A program made the translations under genes and the position numbers. Positions 39,944 through 48,817 of a stretch of 64,000 nt of DNA are shown in pieces (the first letter of the stretch is position 1; each line of letters begins with the position of its first letter). Origin of the DNA: CAMXAS01 sp964442435 (GTDB taxonomy: Bacteria; Bacteroidota; Bacteroidia; Bacteroidales; P3); NCBI GenBank assembly GCA_964442435.1, contig CAYTZG010000003.1, forward strand, positions 62,001 through 126,000. The letters are read 5' to 3'. The notes beneath the pieces are model-generated. The model saw only the letters and a program-made list of their open reading frames with translations, was not told where the DNA came from and made no database searches.

Positions 39944-41528
39944 ATTTGACTTCCAACGCCTCCGGGTAGATGAGCTCGCCGTCGGCGGCTTTGGTGGTCT
40001 TGAAGGCATCGTAAGGCGCGGGGCCGTTGCTGAATACCGGCACGTTATACGATTTGAGGAACGTCAGGTAAAGGTCCGGGTCTTTCTGCGGCAACATAAA
40101 CGGTTTGGACGCGCGTCCGTGGTCGTCCAACAGGCAGAAATACGGCCTTGAATACATGCCGTCGTCGCGTTTGGACGAGAACATCAACCAGCGGCCGCCG
40201 CCGGGGCTGAACTCGTGATAACTCTCCGTCTTGTCGCTGTTCACCCCATTCAGTAAACGGTAAACCCGCGCGTCTTCGGCCGTGTCGGCTTCGGTGGCGC
40301 GGCGGTAAGCCCCCGTGCCGGCCGCCGTCAAATCCAACACATAGAGGTCGCTTTCCGGGTGGCGGATGGGGAACGTGCCGTGGTCGCTCAGGCAGAACAC
40401 CAAAAAGCGGCCGTCGGGCGAAACGCGCGGAAACGACACCGTGCCGCCGCTTTCGGCGGCATCCACCAGCGTATCCATGCGCCCGAACGCGCCCGTTTCG
40501 GCGTCGAAGGCAATCGAAACCAGGCTGTATTTGATTTTTTGGGAGTAATCGACCGGGTCTTCATCCGCGCTGTCCTTGGGCGGCGTCAGACTTTGGCAGA
40601 AATAGAGCGTGCGGCCGTCGGGCGAAAAATACGGAAACGTCTCCTCCTTTTCTTCGGTGCAGATGCGGCTGTCGCTGAAAATACGGTTGCGGTGAATGTC
40701 ATATACCATAAGGTCGCCCAACGAATCATACACTTCAGTGCGTCGCACGATGTTTTTCGAGTGCACGAACGGAAAGGCCGATGCCGTGCCGAACGCGATA
40801 TAGCGTTTGTTAGGATGCCAGGCCGGATAAACGCCGCCCTGCGGAAAGCGGTTCGATTTCAAGTCCACGCGCCGCAGTTTGCCGTCCACGGCAATGAAAG
40901 TCCCCGTGCGGTTGAAACGGACGTGGTAAACGCTGTAGTTCGGGTCGCCCCAGGCCGCCGTATGGCAGTTCACGCAGGCCATCTCGTTCATATTGTTGTC
41001 GTAGAGGTTGCGCGTGTGGAAGTTCTCCAAACAACGTTCCTCTATCGTCAAAAAGCCGCAGAGTTGGTAACTCGGTTCAATAAGGCGGTAGGTCAGGTAA
41101 GGGCTTATGGCCGAGGTGTCGATATAGAGCGGAAACGGTGCATAATCGCGCCAGCCCCCGTCTTGTTTCAGGCTCAGCGCAAACCAAAGCGTGTCGCCTT
41201 GCGCCTGTTGCAGCCAGCGTTGCCAGCGGCGCAGCGGCAGTTGCACAAGGTTTTTGCCGTGCTGTTTGTAAAGCGTTTGGCCGTTGGCGCCGTCCGTGCC
41301 GCCGCCTTGCCGCACTTCCAAACGGTAGCGCGTGCCGGGCGTCAGGATGCGGAAATTGCAGGGCGCCATGTTGTGCGGCAGGCGGCAGCCCGCATAGTCG
41401 GGATAAATTTGCAGACGGTCGGGGTCGGTCGAAACCGCTATGGAACCGATATCAGACCGGCAGGCTGTCGTGGCGAGGCATAGCCCGCAGGCCACGGAAA
41501 TCAAATAGAAAAATTTATGAAATCGCAT
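39942..41528 (-). CDS. Lipoprotein with haem-c motif and TolB-like propeller
   Basis: A 528-residue protein with a signal peptide and lipobox (CGLCLATTACRS). A single haem-binding motif CVNCH occurs near residue 185 (MNEMACVNCHTAAWGDPNYS). PD40-type propeller blades follow (YFSPDGRTLYFCQS; FPRVSPDGRFLVFCLSDHG). It is probably surface- or periplasm-exposed and may bind haem covalently. The DUF6057 membrane protein lies directly upstream (12 bp), and the pair is conserved in Bacteroidales as I recall. Enzymatic role unknown. Confidence 0.83.
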   Translation of the reverse strand: MRFHKFFYLISVACGLCLATTACRSDIGSIAVSTDPDRLQIYPDYAGCRLPHNMAPCNFRILTPGTRYRLEVRQGGGTDGANGQTLYKQHGKNLVQLPLRRWQRWLQQAQGDTLWFALSLKQDGGWRDYAPFPLYIDTSAISPYLTYRLIEPSYQLCGFLTIEERCLENFHTRNLYDNNMNEMACVNCHTAAWGDPNYSVYHVRFNRTGTFIAVDGKLRRVDLKSNRFPQGGVYPAWHPNKRYIAFGTASAFPFVHSKNIVRRTEVYDSLGDLMVYDIHRNRIFSDSRICTEEKEETFPYFSPDGRTLYFCQSLTPPKDSADEDPVDYSQKIKYSLVSIAFDAETGAFGRMDTLVDAAESGGTVSFPRVSPDGRFLVFCLSDHGTFPIRHPESDLYVLDLTAAGTGAYRRATEADTAEDARVYRLLNGVNSDKTESYHEFSPGGGRWLMFSSKRDDGMYSRPYFCLLDDHGRASKPFMLPQKDPDLYLTFLKSYNVPVFSNGPAPYDAFKTTKAADGELIYPEALEVK

Positions 41529-41540
41529 GATGGTTCGTTT

Positions 41541-43502
41541 TTAAAGGGCACCGCTTTGTCCGTGTGTCGGTTCGATTGTGGTTTTAAAATCGTTGAATGT
41601 GGCGTGATACCAATACGTATCCTCAAATCCTTTTTTCAATTTCCGGAATGAGGTATAACCGTTTTGATAAAGGCCGTAAGTTTGCAGGAAGGCGGCATAG
41701 CGCGCTTTGATATCGGGGTTGATATCGTCCGGCACCTCGTCCAGGCGCTCGATGGGGAAACAGGCCAATACGGCTTCCTGTATATGCGTGGGAAGGGTTT
41801 TGTAATATTGGCGGATTTTAGGCAGTTCCGTCAATATTTGGTTGTGGTTTTTGTAGACCATCCAAAGCGCGAGCGCGTATTCATATACGGCGGCGTTGTC
41901 GCCCTCGGAAAGCAGGCGGAAATGGGTATTGTCGTCCGGATGATAACCCAAAACCGTATGGTTGTGCGTTGAAAGCCGCGTGCGTGCGGCCGCTATTTCG
42001 GGCTTTGAGGCCGTTTGAACCGTGTCGGATATATAGGCCGTATAACGGCGGGCGATATCTTTGTGAAACAGGCTTTGTTCAAAGAAGCGGATGAATTTGC
42101 GGCAGGGCACGTAGTCGCCCACCACCACGCTGTTCCAAAGCAAAGGCGTCAATACGGCCGTGCTGACGCGGTGCAGGGTTATAAAATCGTAGAGCAGATG
42201 CAAGGCTTCGGCATACAAACCGTTCTGCGTATAATAAAGCGCCATGACATAAGAGCAAGGCACGTGCAGGATTTCTTCCGAAAGCAACAGCGGAAAATAA
42301 TAGGAACCGTTGTAGGCAAACAGTTTTTCGGTGGCTTGTTTGCTGGCCAACAGGCTTATTTTAAGCATATCGGCCATGTAGCCTTCTTCAAACTCCGTTT
42401 GAAAGGGCAAAGGCGTTATGCCGAGTTTCCCGGACAAAGTGCGTGCGCGTTGGCGTTGGCCGCGTAGGAAAAACGCGCGGGAATCGCCGGCACTTTCCGG
42501 CCGCGCGTGTCTGAAAAACGCAAGTTCGGCGGCATCGGCGGCTTCGGCCCAGCGGTTTTCGCCGGCCAAGCGGTCCACCAAAAAGAATTCCTCCGTTTGG
42601 TAACGCAGGTTAATCCAACCGGCCGTTATCAGCAATCCGGCGATAAGGAGTCCGGTCAAGCCCCGCGCCCATGTCTTTTTGCGGATAGAAAGCCGTGCGG
42701 CGAACGGCAATCCCATGGCGATGCCGATGGTGGCATAGCCCCATACGAGCATCAAGGTCGGGCAAAAGAAAAATATGGAGGGGAACTCTTGAATGATATA
42801 AAAGTTACCATTCAAAATGGGCCATTTCCACAAGAATTGGGCATAATAAAACGGATATCCTATGCCAATAATCAAGCCGATACCGATGGCGGCACCCGCT
42901 ATGCCGGCCGCCAGGCCGTAGAGACCGTTTCGCCAGGAACGTGTCCGCAATCCGCCTATGATGCTCCAGAACGCGATGCCCCAAACGATGTTTTCCTGTA
43001 TGAGCAAACCGCCCGCTATGCCGCAAGCTGCCATAAGACCCAAACGCCCGTAGGTCGGTAGCCGGTGCAGGTTGATCAACAGCCCGCCGCCCAGTAGCAA
43101 AAGCCAGATTAAAATCCAAAGCAGATTGAAATAGGGAATCAGCGGCAGCATGAAAGCCGCCCACACGGCCCCTGTCCAATACCGGCCGGTCAGTCGGTGC
43201 CAGGCGCCCATGCCCAAAACGAGCAAACCGCCTATTACCGCCGCCCCCAAGAGCGGGTAAAGGTAAAATTGCGTAAAGAACGCCTGCAGATGCAACAAAA
43301 CCGGATAGGCGTTGGACGAAAAATAAGTCCAATAGTCGGCCGAGAAGCGAAACAACTGGTGTCGCTCCCAACCCATCATGCTTTCCGGCAGGGCGAGCCG
43401 CAGCCAAAGTGTGAACAACAGCCAAAAACCGCCGTACCAAAGCGCGTTGCGGAGCATTTTTTGCCGCTTATTCGGGGTGTTGGATAAATCCGAAGTCATC
43501 AT
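41541..43502 (-). CDS. DUF6057 family polytopic membrane protein
   Basis: About 653 residues. The N-terminal half has roughly ten hydrophobic segments (ALWYGGFWLLFTLWLRLALP; LLHLQAFFTQFYLYPLLGAA; later IAGLLITAGWINLRYQ). The C-terminal half is soluble and helical, with TPR-like character (MALYYTQNGLYAEALHLLYD). The apparent earlier ATG at 43526 lies within a likely -7 box (TATCTTTG on the minus strand, 43531-43524), so the start must be ATG 43502 or 43499. Paired with the haem-c lipoprotein. Function unknown. Confidence 0.82.
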   Translation of the reverse strand: MMTSDLSNTPNKRQKMLRNALWYGGFWLLFTLWLRLALPESMMGWERHQLFRFSADYWTYFSSNAYPVLLHLQAFFTQFYLYPLLGAAVIGGLLVLGMGAWHRLTGRYWTGAVWAAFMLPLIPYFNLLWILIWLLLLGGGLLINLHRLPTYGRLGLMAACGIAGGLLIQENIVWGIAFWSIIGGLRTRSWRNGLYGLAAGIAGAAIGIGLIIGIGYPFYYAQFLWKWPILNGNFYIIQEFPSIFFFCPTLMLVWGYATIGIAMGLPFAARLSIRKKTWARGLTGLLIAGLLITAGWINLRYQTEEFFLVDRLAGENRWAEAADAAELAFFRHARPESAGDSRAFFLRGQRQRARTLSGKLGITPLPFQTEFEEGYMADMLKISLLASKQATEKLFAYNGSYYFPLLLSEEILHVPCSYVMALYYTQNGLYAEALHLLYDFITLHRVSTAVLTPLLWNSVVVGDYVPCRKFIRFFEQSLFHKDIARRYTAYISDTVQTASKPEIAAARTRLSTHNHTVLGYHPDDNTHFRLLSEGDNAAVYEYALALWMVYKNHNQILTELPKIRQYYKTLPTHIQEAVLACFPIERLDEVPDDINPDIKARYAAFLQTYGLYQNGYTSFRKLKKGFEDTYWYHATFNDFKTTIEPTHGQSGAL

Positions 43503-43544
43503 ACTTATTATAATATAGTAGTGCAAAGATAGCGAAAATACCGC

Positions 43545-44834
43545 TTAATCCCGTAGGCAGCCCAAAGGTACGACCTTTACGCCGTCGGGGCGTGTGTAGG
43601 CCATTTCGCCGCCGGTCAAAACCATCAATAGGTCGGGTAAGCGTAGAGGGGTCTGTTTTTCTTTGGCATTGCGTTGTTGAACCAAGTTTTTCAGTTCCAA
43701 AAGATGCCGGGCGCCCTCTTCAATGTCTTGACTTCCCAATTTGCATTCTATCAAGGCATAACGTCCATCGTTCAGGTGCAATACCGCGTCGGCTTCCAAA
43801 CCGTAACGGTCGTGGTAATACGAAATGGCGCCGCCCAAGGCTTGCGAATAGACTTTCAAGTCGCGGATGCACATACATTCGAAAATAAAGCCGAACGTTT
43901 TGAGATCCAATTCCAAATTTTCCGGCGATAACCCCAAGGCGGCCACGGCCATGGAAGGGTCTGTAAAGCAGCGCTTTTTACCGGAGCGAATCGTGGTGGC
44001 CGAGCGGATGGCCGGGTTCCAGGCGTCCAAGTCCTCGATTACAAAGAGCTGTTCAAAGGCCTTGACGTAATTGTCGAAGGTAACGATGGTGGTGCTTTCC
44101 ATACTGCCAGTCACGTCGGCCAACATGGCGGTCTTTTTGGCCAAGGTGCAGAGGTTGCGGGCATACGACCGCAAAATGAGGCTCGCCAAAGCGGGGTTGC
44201 GTTGGGTGTTGTCTATATTCGAAATATCCTCTTGGCAAACGGCTTTGATGTAATCAGACGCTATTAACAATTTGGCTTTCCTACTCAAATTGTCTAAAGC
44301 CGCCGGCCAACCGCCGCGGCAGGCGGTAAAAATGAGCTGTTCGATGGAGAGGTTTGAATGTAGGCCGTCTATGTCGGCATCCGGGTTGTCGAATAACTGT
44401 CGGAGTGAGATTTCTCCGTTCGACTCCTGCGATTCGAAAAGGCTCATCGGATACATGGCCATTTGGGAAATACGGCCGGTGCCGGTATGCATAATCTCTT
44501 GGTCGTCTATGACGGTGGAACCGGTCAGGATGAATTGTCCTTTCAGTTGTCTTTCATCTACGGCATGGCGCACGGCATCCCACAATACGGGCGCTACCTG
44601 CCATTCGTCTATCAGGCGCGGAGTGTCGCCTTTGAGCAGGAGCGAGGGTTTGGTGTTGGCGGTGGATAGATAGTTGGCGCGCGTATCGGGATTCTGCATA
44701 CGGATAATGCTTTGCGCCTGTTGTTCGGCCGTGGTGGTTTTGCCGCACCATTTAGGGCCTTTTATCTGTACGGCACCGAAGGCCTCCAACCTTAGTTTCA
44801 GTTGGTCATCGGCAATTCTTTTCAGATATTCCAT
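43545..44834 (-). CDS. AAA_14/DUF4143 ATPase (ATPase C)
   Basis: About 429 residues from ATG 44834; a TTG four codons upstream is less likely. AAA_14 ATPase domain: Walker A KGPKWCGKTTTAEQQ, then PRLIDEWQVAPVLWDAVRHA (Walker B-like) and GQFILTGSTV. The C-terminal DUF4143 domain carries GFIFECMCIRDLKVYS and a nuclease-like EADAVLHLNDGRYALIECKL (D...ExK). Common, multicopy in Bacteroidetes and of unknown function. A cassette-like accessory gene with 23-bp tandem repeats just upstream. Confidence 0.9.
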   Translation of the reverse strand: MEYLKRIADDQLKLRLEAFGAVQIKGPKWCGKTTTAEQQAQSIIRMQNPDTRANYLSTANTKPSLLLKGDTPRLIDEWQVAPVLWDAVRHAVDERQLKGQFILTGSTVIDDQEIMHTGTGRISQMAMYPMSLFESQESNGEISLRQLFDNPDADIDGLHSNLSIEQLIFTACRGGWPAALDNLSRKAKLLIASDYIKAVCQEDISNIDNTQRNPALASLILRSYARNLCTLAKKTAMLADVTGSMESTTIVTFDNYVKAFEQLFVIEDLDAWNPAIRSATTIRSGKKRCFTDPSMAVAALGLSPENLELDLKTFGFIFECMCIRDLKVYSQALGGAISYYHDRYGLEADAVLHLNDGRYALIECKLGSQDIEEGARHLLELKNLVQQRNAKEKQTPLRLPDLLMVLTGGEMAYTRPDGVKVVPLGCLRD

Positions 44835-44853
44835 CTTTTTTGTCAATTTGCTG

Positions 44854-44980
44854 CAAATGTAGGTAATAAATATGAGATTTAAAAGTTGCTTTGTGTTTTT
44901 GAGGCATTTCGCTTTGTGTTTTTGAGGTATTCCATTATATGTTTTTGAGGTATTTCGCTTTGTGTTTTTGAGGTCAATGC
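44854..44980 (-). promoter_or_regulatory. Promoter and 23-bp tandem repeats, ATPase C
   Basis: A minus-strand -7 box TACATTTG lies at 44861-44854. Upstream of it GTTTTTGAGG starts at 44895, 44918, 44941 and 44964, exactly 23 bp apart; the intervening part is (T/C)ATTTCGCTTTGT, degenerate in the third unit. Twenty-three bp is about two helical turns, so bound proteins would sit on the same face. The -33 element is weak (TTTT near 44881). Confidence 0.72.
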
Positions 44981-45035
44981 GAAACTTTTTATTAACAAAT
45001 GTTAGGAGCGGTCGTTAACGGCTTGTTAGTAATAA

Positions 45036-45067
45036 TTTGCATTTTTTTTTGAATATGCTTAAATTTG
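45036..45067 (+). promoter_or_regulatory. Promoter of the SUMF1/giant adhesin operon
   Basis: TTTG (45036-45039), 20 nt, TAAATTTG (45060-45067). The leader would be about 93 nt long. It lies in the 332-bp gap shared with the divergent ATPase C; the rest of the gap is AT-rich and holds only the 23-bp repeats. Confidence 0.7.
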
Positions 45068-45166
45068 TCGGTTGAAAAGTAATGTGCACAAAAGGCTTTA
45101 GTTGTAAACAGCTGACAGTCACGTAACTAACAAATACTAACATAAAAAATATTAACAACAACAGAT

Positions 45167-47107
45167 ATGAAAGCAAGTAAATGGATGCGCTGTCTGACGT
45201 TAACGTTAGTAGCGGTTTTGCTTTGTCCGTTTGGTCTGATGGCCAACAATATCCGTATCATCGGTACGCCGGAAGTCAAGAAGAAATCCGACGGCAAGAC
45301 GGCGGCCATCAATTTCACGTTGGCCTGGGACAACAGTTGGAAGTCTTCCAAGCCCGTCAACTGGGATGCGGCCTGGATTTACGTCAAATGCTGGGATGGC
45401 AACGAGTGGAACCATGTCTATCTCGAAGGCGATGGGAAACATACGGCCGGCAATTCGGATTTGCCGAACTACCGCGTTACCAACCGCGACGGCAGCGGCC
45501 GTAAGATGCCGATGACGATTGAATGCGGCAAGTCGCTCGTTTACAAGAAATGGCATGTCAATCCGGAAGAAGAAGCCGTTGTGGGCACGGTGGGGGTTTT
45601 CCTGTACCGCAAAGACAGCCTCGGTGCCGGTGACGTCGTTGTTCCGGGCATCTCGTTGTTGTGGAACTATGCCGACCAGGGTTTTGTGGAAGACGACGAC
45701 CTCGTGGTCAAGGTGTTTGCCGTAGAGATGGTCTATGTGCCGGGAGGCGCCTATTATTTGGGTGGCAAGGGAAATGCCGCTTGGCAGGTGGCTTCGTTCA
45801 CGACCGATGGCGCCACGTTCGGAAGGCCCATGTATGTAAACTCCGAAGCCGCCATTACGCTGGCCAACGATGACAGCGAGACCAGCCTTTGGAGTATAGC
45901 CGGTATGGCGCCCGGTACGTTGCCGGAAGCTTTCCCCAAGGGGTTCAAGGCTTTCTATATTATGAAGTACGAGTTGACGCAGGAGGCCTACGCCGACTTT
46001 TTGAATACGTTGAACCAAGGTCAGCAGGACGGCCGTATTCAAGGTACGCTGGCCAATATCGGCGTAAGCGGTTCTATCTGGAATGGTTCGGGCAATGGTG
46101 TGGCGCACCTCCGGAACTATGTGGAGGTATCGCAACGCGCCCCGACCGTTACGTTCGGCGTGGACGCCAACAACAACAATGTTTGGAACGAAACGATTAC
46201 GGTGGAGAAGCCGTTGGGTACCGAAATGGATTCCTGCCAGTTGAGTGTGGACGGTCAGGATTTGGCCATGAACCTTGTTTCGATGTACGACCTGTTGGCC
46301 TATGCCGACTTCGCGGGTCTGCGCCCGATGACGGAATTGGAATACGAAAAGGCCTGCCGTGGCGACCGTCCGGTCGTAAACGACGAATATGCCTGGGGTT
46401 CCGTTACGATAACCTGGTTCTGCCGGGGTTTCCATACAACCACAGGTCAGTATTTTACGTGGGCGAACGATGCCATTTACAACATCAACAAGGGTAATGA
46501 ACAGGTACCGGCACAGTTCAACAGCGGTGCGACGCGGAGCGGCGGTTGGGCCGTTGAATCGGAACGCCGTTGGTGGGGTGACTGGCGCTACCGTTGGAAT
46601 CAGTACTGGCATGCCGCGCCTTTGCGCGTGGGTTGCTTCGCCGACTCCACGTCTACGCGGGCCGCGGCCGGTTCCACCTATTGGGGTGTGATGAACATGA
46701 GCGACAACTGCTCGGAACTTTGCATCAGCGTCGGCAATACGACGGCCGAAGGCCCGGGCCGTGCGTTCCAGGGGGTACATGGCGACGGTCAGTTGATGCC
46801 CAACGGCAACGCCGATGTGGAAGGTTGGGTTATGACCACAACGCCGTCTTACTATATTCCGCGTGGTATGAACTTCTACACGCGAAGCTGGCACGGTTGG
46901 ACCGGTTGGACCGGTTGGGGCGGTAGCCACCCGGGTGACCAGTATCAGGCGCGCCGCAACATCGATGAATTGTCTGGGGTTAACATTGTGTCCGGTATGA
47001 TTTCGTCGCGTGCGAATGTCAACCATGGCATTGTCGGTACCACACGTGAAGTCACCACGTTGATGCCCGGTATCCGTTGCGTGCGGACGGAAGGCGCCCC
47101 TAAATAA
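45167..47107 (+). CDS. Exported SUMF1/FGE-fold protein (first)
   Basis: A 646-residue protein: signal peptide (LTLTLVAVLLCPFGLMA); an N-terminal beta domain (NNIRIIGTPEVKKKSDGKTA; later PVNWDAAWIYVKCWDG); then a SUMF1 (formylglycine-generating enzyme-like) domain with VEMVYVPGGAYYLGG, FYIMKYELTQEAYADFLNTL, LRPMTELEYEKACRG, YWGVMNMSDNCSEL, and a terminal PGIRCVR. The catalytic cysteines of true FGE are not evident near the GxRCVR end, so a structural or carbohydrate/protein-binding role is likelier. GldJ/GldK and PorK of the T9SS/gliding machinery share this fold, but they are lipoproteins; this one is not. First gene of a three-gene operon. Confidence 0.85.
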   Translation: MKASKWMRCLTLTLVAVLLCPFGLMANNIRIIGTPEVKKKSDGKTAAINFTLAWDNSWKSSKPVNWDAAWIYVKCWDGNEWNHVYLEGDGKHTAGNSDLPNYRVTNRDGSGRKMPMTIECGKSLVYKKWHVNPEEEAVVGTVGVFLYRKDSLGAGDVVVPGISLLWNYADQGFVEDDDLVVKVFAVEMVYVPGGAYYLGGKGNAAWQVASFTTDGATFGRPMYVNSEAAITLANDDSETSLWSIAGMAPGTLPEAFPKGFKAFYIMKYELTQEAYADFLNTLNQGQQDGRIQGTLANIGVSGSIWNGSGNGVAHLRNYVEVSQRAPTVTFGVDANNNNVWNETITVEKPLGTEMDSCQLSVDGQDLAMNLVSMYDLLAYADFAGLRPMTELEYEKACRGDRPVVNDEYAWGSVTITWFCRGFHTTTGQYFTWANDAIYNINKGNEQVPAQFNSGATRSGGWAVESERRWWGDWRYRWNQYWHAAPLRVGCFADSTSTRAAAGSTYWGVMNMSDNCSELCISVGNTTAEGPGRAFQGVHGDGQLMPNGNADVEGWVMTTTPSYYIPRGMNFYTRSWHGWTGWTGWGGSHPGDQYQARRNIDELSGVNIVSGMISSRANVNHGIVGTTREVTTLMPGIRCVRTEGAPK

Positions 47108-47209
47108 AAAAGAATCCCGTTGAACCTGAGCGGGCGGGTGTCGGTCTATGGCCGGCATATCGCCCGTGCAAGGTTGTTTTTGAGATGATAAAGAGAATCC
47201 TTGGTATAG

Positions 47210-48814
47210 ATGAGGATACTTTTTAATATATTGAAAATAAGCCTTCTGGCGGTTTTGTTGACGGGCTTAGTAGGGGGCGGATTGAGAGCCAACAATATTA
47301 TTGTGCTCAACCCCGAAATCGTTGACCATAAAGCCGACGGAACGGCTTATGTGCGTTTCGACCTCTATTGGGAGCATTCTTGGAAAGACAATATGCGTGC
47401 CAATTGGGACGCGGCTTGGATTTTCATCAAGAGTTACTATGCCGATTTGAAGGAATGGAACCATCTGTATATCGATACGGATCTTTCTTCGCATACCTAT
47501 GCTTCCGCCAATGTGCCCATGCTCATGGAATTTCCGATGCAGAGCGTCATGGGTTTCGAACGCTGTCCGGGTTTCTTCATCCATAGGCGCGACGGCGGCA
47601 ACGGAGCCAACGAAATCAACGGCATCAAGGTAAAATTCAACTATTTGGACCATGGCTACGCGCCCACCGACACCATTGTCGTCAACGTGTACGCCATCGA
47701 AATGGTCTATATTCCTAGAAGCAAGTACGTATTGGGCGACGGGATTTCGACCAACACCCTGCGCACCATCGGCACCGACATCAGCGTGGGGGCCGGCCAG
47801 CAGGTGTCCGACATGGGTATCATCAACAGTGAAACCGGCTTGACGTTCAGCGGCACGCCCATTCCGGACGAATATCCCAAGGGCTTCGATGCGTTCTATA
47901 TCATGAAGCACGAGATTTCGCAACACGCCTACGTCGATTTCCTCAATACGTTGACCTACGACCAACAGCGGGCGCGGGTGCCGGTGGCACCAACGGCGGC
48001 CGACAAAAGTTGGGCGATGTCGTTCGGCAGTTATGCCAGCAATTTTACGCAATACCGCAATTATATCCGCATTCGCAACGGCTCGGTGGGCGGGGCGGCG
48101 GCCGTGTACGGCCACAGCATAAGCGGCACCGATTGGGATAGGGAAAACAACGGCGGCAACATTGCGTGCAATTTCCTCAATTGGGATGACGGTCTGGCCT
48201 ATTTGGACTGGGCGGCTTTGCGGCCGATGACCGAAATGGAATACGAAAAGGCCTGTCGCGGCCATAAACGCGTCATACGGGGCGAATACGCCTGGGCTTT
48301 TAAAGGGGGCTATCCGGTGCCGGCCACCAATCCGTTCATCGATGCGGGCTTGGCCAGCGAAGTGAGCCGGGTGGAGGCGGCCAATTGTTTGGAAACGGGC
48401 AAGGCACCTTGGGTTATGCGTTGCGGGGCTTTCGCCAAAGACTCCACCACACGCTATGAGGCGGGCGCCACGTTTTATGGCGTCATGAACATGAGCGATA
48501 ACCTTTGGGAGCGTTGCGTCAATGTTTCCACGGCCGACGGCCGTGCGTTCGTGCCCAACAACGGCGATGGCGTCATTTCGATGATGGGCGCGGCCGATGT
48601 GGAGGGTTGGCCACCGGTGGCCGGCGGCGGCTTCCGGGGGTTTGCGGTATCCAACCGCCAATATGCCGCATTGTCGGAAACGGCGCGGCATCCGGCTTAC
48701 GGCTTTAGAGGCGTGCGGAGTGCCCAAGGTTTGATAGCGACGGATAAAAGTGGCGTTCCGGTACCGAGTATACCGGAAACGACAGAAACAACAGAAGATA
48801 CGACAACAGAATAA
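47210..48814 (+). CDS. Exported SUMF1/FGE-fold protein (second)
   Basis: A 534-residue paralogue of the preceding protein: signal peptide (ISLLAVLLTGLVGGGLRA), the same N-terminal beta domain (NNIIVLNPEIVDHKADGTAY; MRANWDAAWIFIKSYY), and a SUMF1 domain (IEMVYIPRSKYVLGD, FYIMKHEISQHAYVDFLNTL, LRPMTEMEYEKACRG, FYGVMNMSDNLWE, YGFRGVR). No catalytic cysteine pair is present. The C-terminus is a short Thr/Glu-rich tail (ETTETTEDTTTE). It ends 3 bp before the giant gene's ATG, so translation is likely coupled. Confidence 0.86.
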   Translation: MRILFNILKISLLAVLLTGLVGGGLRANNIIVLNPEIVDHKADGTAYVRFDLYWEHSWKDNMRANWDAAWIFIKSYYADLKEWNHLYIDTDLSSHTYASANVPMLMEFPMQSVMGFERCPGFFIHRRDGGNGANEINGIKVKFNYLDHGYAPTDTIVVNVYAIEMVYIPRSKYVLGDGISTNTLRTIGTDISVGAGQQVSDMGIINSETGLTFSGTPIPDEYPKGFDAFYIMKHEISQHAYVDFLNTLTYDQQRARVPVAPTAADKSWAMSFGSYASNFTQYRNYIRIRNGSVGGAAAVYGHSISGTDWDRENNGGNIACNFLNWDDGLAYLDWAALRPMTEMEYEKACRGHKRVIRGEYAWAFKGGYPVPATNPFIDAGLASEVSRVEAANCLETGKAPWVMRCGAFAKDSTTRYEAGATFYGVMNMSDNLWERCVNVSTADGRAFVPNNGDGVISMMGAADVEGWPPVAGGGFRGFAVSNRQYAALSETARHPAYGFRGVRSAQGLIATDKSGVPVPSIPETTETTEDTTTE

Positions 48815-48817
48815 TTG

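Noticed and set aside
44895..44973. 23-bp repeats considered as CRISPR or integron sites
   Set aside because: They are directly contiguous, with no spacers of constant length and no cas or integrase gene; operator-like repeats fit better.
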